The notes under the pieces are model-generated. The model was not told the origin of the DNA. It saw nothing but the letters and a program-made list of their open reading frames with translations, and did not search any database. The position numbers were made by a program, and so were the translations under genes. Below are positions 62,024-64,000 of a stretch of DNA of 64,000 bases, one piece after another (position 1 is the stretch's first letter; each line of letters begins with the position of its first letter). Origin of the DNA: Flavobacteriales bacterium (GTDB lineage: Bacteria; Bacteroidota; Bacteroidia; CAIKAF01); contig JANWKT010000017.1 of the NCBI GenBank assembly GCA_025451235.1, forward strand, positions 124,001-188,000. The letters are read 5' to 3'.

Positions 62024-63334
62024 TTAGAACTTGCCCTTGTTATCTAAAAAATATTGCCAAAGTTGCAGAAACTTTTCGGCCGATCTTTTAATAGGAGCAA
62101 GATCTGTTCCTTCTTTTTCCATTATCCTCCACTGTGATCCCAGCAAACCTGGATGGGCCAATCCCTGGGTCTCGATAGGTTCGGTAATAGAATCTGGAAG
62201 GGTTTTATAGCAGCCCTCTTCACCATACCTGGGACGACTGTGGTTCAGCCAACCATTAAAATCACTTTGAAAACCTATGCAATAATTTACTTTTTCTGCC
62301 TCCGATAAAGAATCATGATAACCTAACTGAGGGTGCTTTTCTATAAAGTCTTTGACGGCCAGGTAAGTGAATTGATAAGAGTCCAGAGATCCTTCGCAAT
62401 ATAATTCAAGGCTGTCGATCTGTTTTTTATACTTTTCATCCGGGTTATAAGGCATGCACGAGTATCCACTAATCGGCAATGAAACAAAACCATTGTTTTG
62501 ATAGATCTTCAAAATATCTTCCTCATCCAGGGCACGAGCATGATGCTGAATGGGCTTAAAACCATCGTGAGTTGATAAAGGAGGGATCCCATGGGCTTCC
62601 ATTACCGCCAAGGCATCTTTCCTGGTTTGATCATTCATATGGGTAACATCTGTCATAATACCGGCATTTGCCAGCCAGACAATGGTATTTTTTCCATGCT
62701 CCGTTAAACCGATCTCCTTCTTGGTATCACAGGTGGCTTCTATGTTAATGATCCTGGTGGGAATTCCGGGAAGAACAGCTGCCCCACCATATTCACAGTC
62801 TACCAAATGGATCAGGGTAATAAAACTAACGCCTTGCTCTGCCCAGAAATTGGCATCTTCCTGGCTTTTGATCAACTCTTTTCCCCCTTCAATAGAATGG
62901 ATAATAATTGTTTTGTTGGTTGTTTTCAGATAATCTCTTACCTGCTGCGGATTTTTGGCAACTACAAAAAATTCAGCATTCTCTTCAGCAAATTTGTTTA
63001 CATAGTTGATCTGTTTAAGAATGGTCTTCCTGGCTTTGTCAGGATCACCAATATATTCGCTGTTCAACGAACCATTTACCATAATGCGGAGCCCCTGATT
63101 GTTCTTAAAAAAATTAGCATAGTTCACATTATTGAACTGATGCTGATAACTCAGGTCAGGTGGATCCTTTTCATCGAAGAACAACAATCCTTTACCAAAA
63201 AAGGAATAAGGAACATGCATGGTGGTATGGATCTGGAGGTCGATATATTCATTTACTATCTGCGACTTTGCCGAACCAATCAGGCAAGGGGAAAACAAAA
63301 GAGTAAAGAGGATTATACATTTTTTCCTGATCAT
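62024..63334 (-). CDS. M19-type membrane dipeptidase-like protein, exported
   Basis: A 436-aa protein with a signal peptide ('LLFSPCLIGSAKSQ'). M19 marks: 'IIHSIEGGKEL' (bridging Glu), 'GVSFITLIHL', 'ADVTH'-like 'MTDVTHMND' and 'PLSTHDGFKP'. The first metal motif, usually HxD or HxH, reads 'DLQIHTTMH'. It may hydrolyse dipeptides outside the cytoplasm, or have changed activity. The start is 'MIRKKCII' (63334). Confidence 0.8.
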   Translation of the reverse strand: MIRKKCIILFTLLFSPCLIGSAKSQIVNEYIDLQIHTTMHVPYSFFGKGLLFFDEKDPPDLSYQHQFNNVNYANFFKNNQGLRIMVNGSLNSEYIGDPDKARKTILKQINYVNKFAEENAEFFVVAKNPQQVRDYLKTTNKTIIIHSIEGGKELIKSQEDANFWAEQGVSFITLIHLVDCEYGGAAVLPGIPTRIINIEATCDTKKEIGLTEHGKNTIVWLANAGIMTDVTHMNDQTRKDALAVMEAHGIPPLSTHDGFKPIQHHARALDEEDILKIYQNNGFVSLPISGYSCMPYNPDEKYKKQIDSLELYCEGSLDSYQFTYLAVKDFIEKHPQLGYHDSLSEAEKVNYCIGFQSDFNGWLNHSRPRYGEEGCYKTLPDSITEPIETQGLAHPGLLGSQWRIMEKEGTDLAPIKRSAEKFLQLWQYFLDNKGKF

Positions 63335-63392
63335 AAGCCTGACAAAATTAAGGAAATAATCAGGTTTAGCATTGAGCAATAAGTGGAATCAC

Positions 63393-64000
63393 CTACCAGA
63401 TGATAATTTTTTTGGAGATCAGCATATCATTTACCTTGAACTCAAAAGTATATTCTTCTCCCTTGGCAAATTCGGAAATATTAATGCTGATATAAGGGAA
63501 ATCGGAATAGGAATGGTAATCTGTTTTTTCTCCTTTCGGATTTTGTATAGAAACCAATTTCAGGTCAACACTGTCTGCTTCAATGATCAATGACTCTCCG
63601 GCAGCACTGGGTTTTTTATAGGCCCTTACCTTTGATCCCAGGTCTACCTCCAGACTAACATAGCCTATATATAAAGCAAATAAAGCACCAGCAGGCTCTC
63701 CTTTGAATACACTGTCCATTACTGTTAGTGTATAGATCGGCCCTTTGATCCTGGTATCATTCCAACCGGATGTAGAACATTCATTGCAGCCTGCTACATT
63801 TCCATCTGGGGAAAGAATGGCCAATGGCTCACAGCTATTCATCACTCCTGCTTCTTTTATTTTATAATGCTCTCCATTTACATAGAGGATCATTTCTTCA
63901 TAATACTTATCGCTATACGATAAACCCGTAAAATTCAATTTTACTTCGGATACGGGCGGAGAAAAACTAAATGTATAACTTCCATTGCTGCATGAATAGT
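63393..64000 (-). CDS. Partial hypothetical protein (cut by window end)
   Basis: The reading frame stays open beyond the track's TTG at 63938 to the window edge ('YSCSNGSYTFSFSPPVSEVKL' region), so the 5' end is missing. The visible ~200 residues contain 'GNVAGCNECSTSGWND' and end with 'ISKKIIIW'. The beta-rich pattern suggests an exported protein. Family not recognised. Confidence 0.7.
   Translation of the reverse strand, partial: YSCSNGSYTFSFSPPVSEVKLNFTGLSYSDKYYEEMILYVNGEHYKIKEAGVMNSCEPLAILSPDGNVAGCNECSTSGWNDTRIKGPIYTLTVMDSVFKGEPAGALFALYIGYVSLEVDLGSKVRAYKKPSAAGESLIIEADSVDLKLVSIQNPKGEKTDYHSYSDFPYISINISEFAKGEEYTFEFKVNDMLISKKIIIW

Noticed and set aside
62807-63382. 191-aa plus-strand ORF
   Set aside because: It is antisense to the M19-like gene, with no recognisable domain.

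Overview
The window is a chromosomal stretch of a Bacteroidota bacterium, probably a gliding or T9SS-bearing lineage of the Flavobacteriia/Sphingobacteriia type. The evidence is the gliding lipoprotein gldH, at least five secreted proteins with type IX (T9SS) C-terminal sorting domains, SusC/TonB-style receptors with carboxypeptidase-regulatory N-terminal domains, a RicT/PSP1 - GldH - PBP1A gene order, a HYC_CC_PP-TonB-HMA metal triad, and many promoters of the Bacteroidota type (TTG or TTTG, 18-20 nt, TAnnTTTG). Coding is dense on both strands. No IS element, prophage, CRISPR array, tRNA or rRNA was seen. The species cannot be fixed from sequence alone.

Layout. 1-11 kb: purN facing a small membrane-protein gene, a PhoD-like phosphatase and a second T9SS protein, gdhA, a TonB receptor, dprA, a TerC-family protein and a quinone-oxidoreductase-like enzyme. 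11.5-18.6 kb: one forward run of rpiB, a giant DUF4175 coiled-coil protein, an RsbW-like ATPase, ybeY, a DUF456 membrane protein and mnmG, with a perfect 16-bp parS palindrome between the DUF456 gene and mnmG. 18.6-24.2 kb: SnoaL-like protein, heme oxygenase, an ArsR-SRPBCC pair with two matched operators, pheS, two tandem paralogous lipoproteins and pgk. 24.4-33.2 kb: a probable operon of DNA polymerase III delta-prime, ricT, gldH, two tandem PBP1A paralogues, a lone CoA-transferase alpha subunit and a secreted unknown.

33-42.4 kb, mostly minus strand: a membrane adenylate/guanylate cyclase, two small acyltransferase/transport genes, two unknowns, an M43-type metalloprotease, and the metal triad (HMA protein, TonB receptor, HYC_CC_PP protein). 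42.4-49.3 kb: palindrome-rich spacer, a secreted protein made of 17-residue repeats translationally coupled to a complete subclass B1 metallo-beta-lactamase, DUF72, cupin, SRPBCC, SGNH hydrolase, T9SS and GNAT genes. 49.4-64 kb: DEAD-box helicase, deaminase, cyclophilin, a DUF1573-like/vWA fusion, an EF-P whose loop tip is Asn, WG-repeat protein, another T9SS protein, DUF502, SDR, a TPP riboswitch with its own terminator but no thiamine gene behind it, DUF6496, an M19-like dipeptidase, and a partial gene at the right edge.

The observations I rate highest are the apparently orphan TPP riboswitch, the repeat-protein/B1 beta-lactamase coupled pair, the perfect parS next to mnmG, the two-operator ArsR promoter, and a structured intergenic repeat present twice (52.6 and 60.3 kb). 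All functional assignments are from motifs and remembered families; no database search was run.
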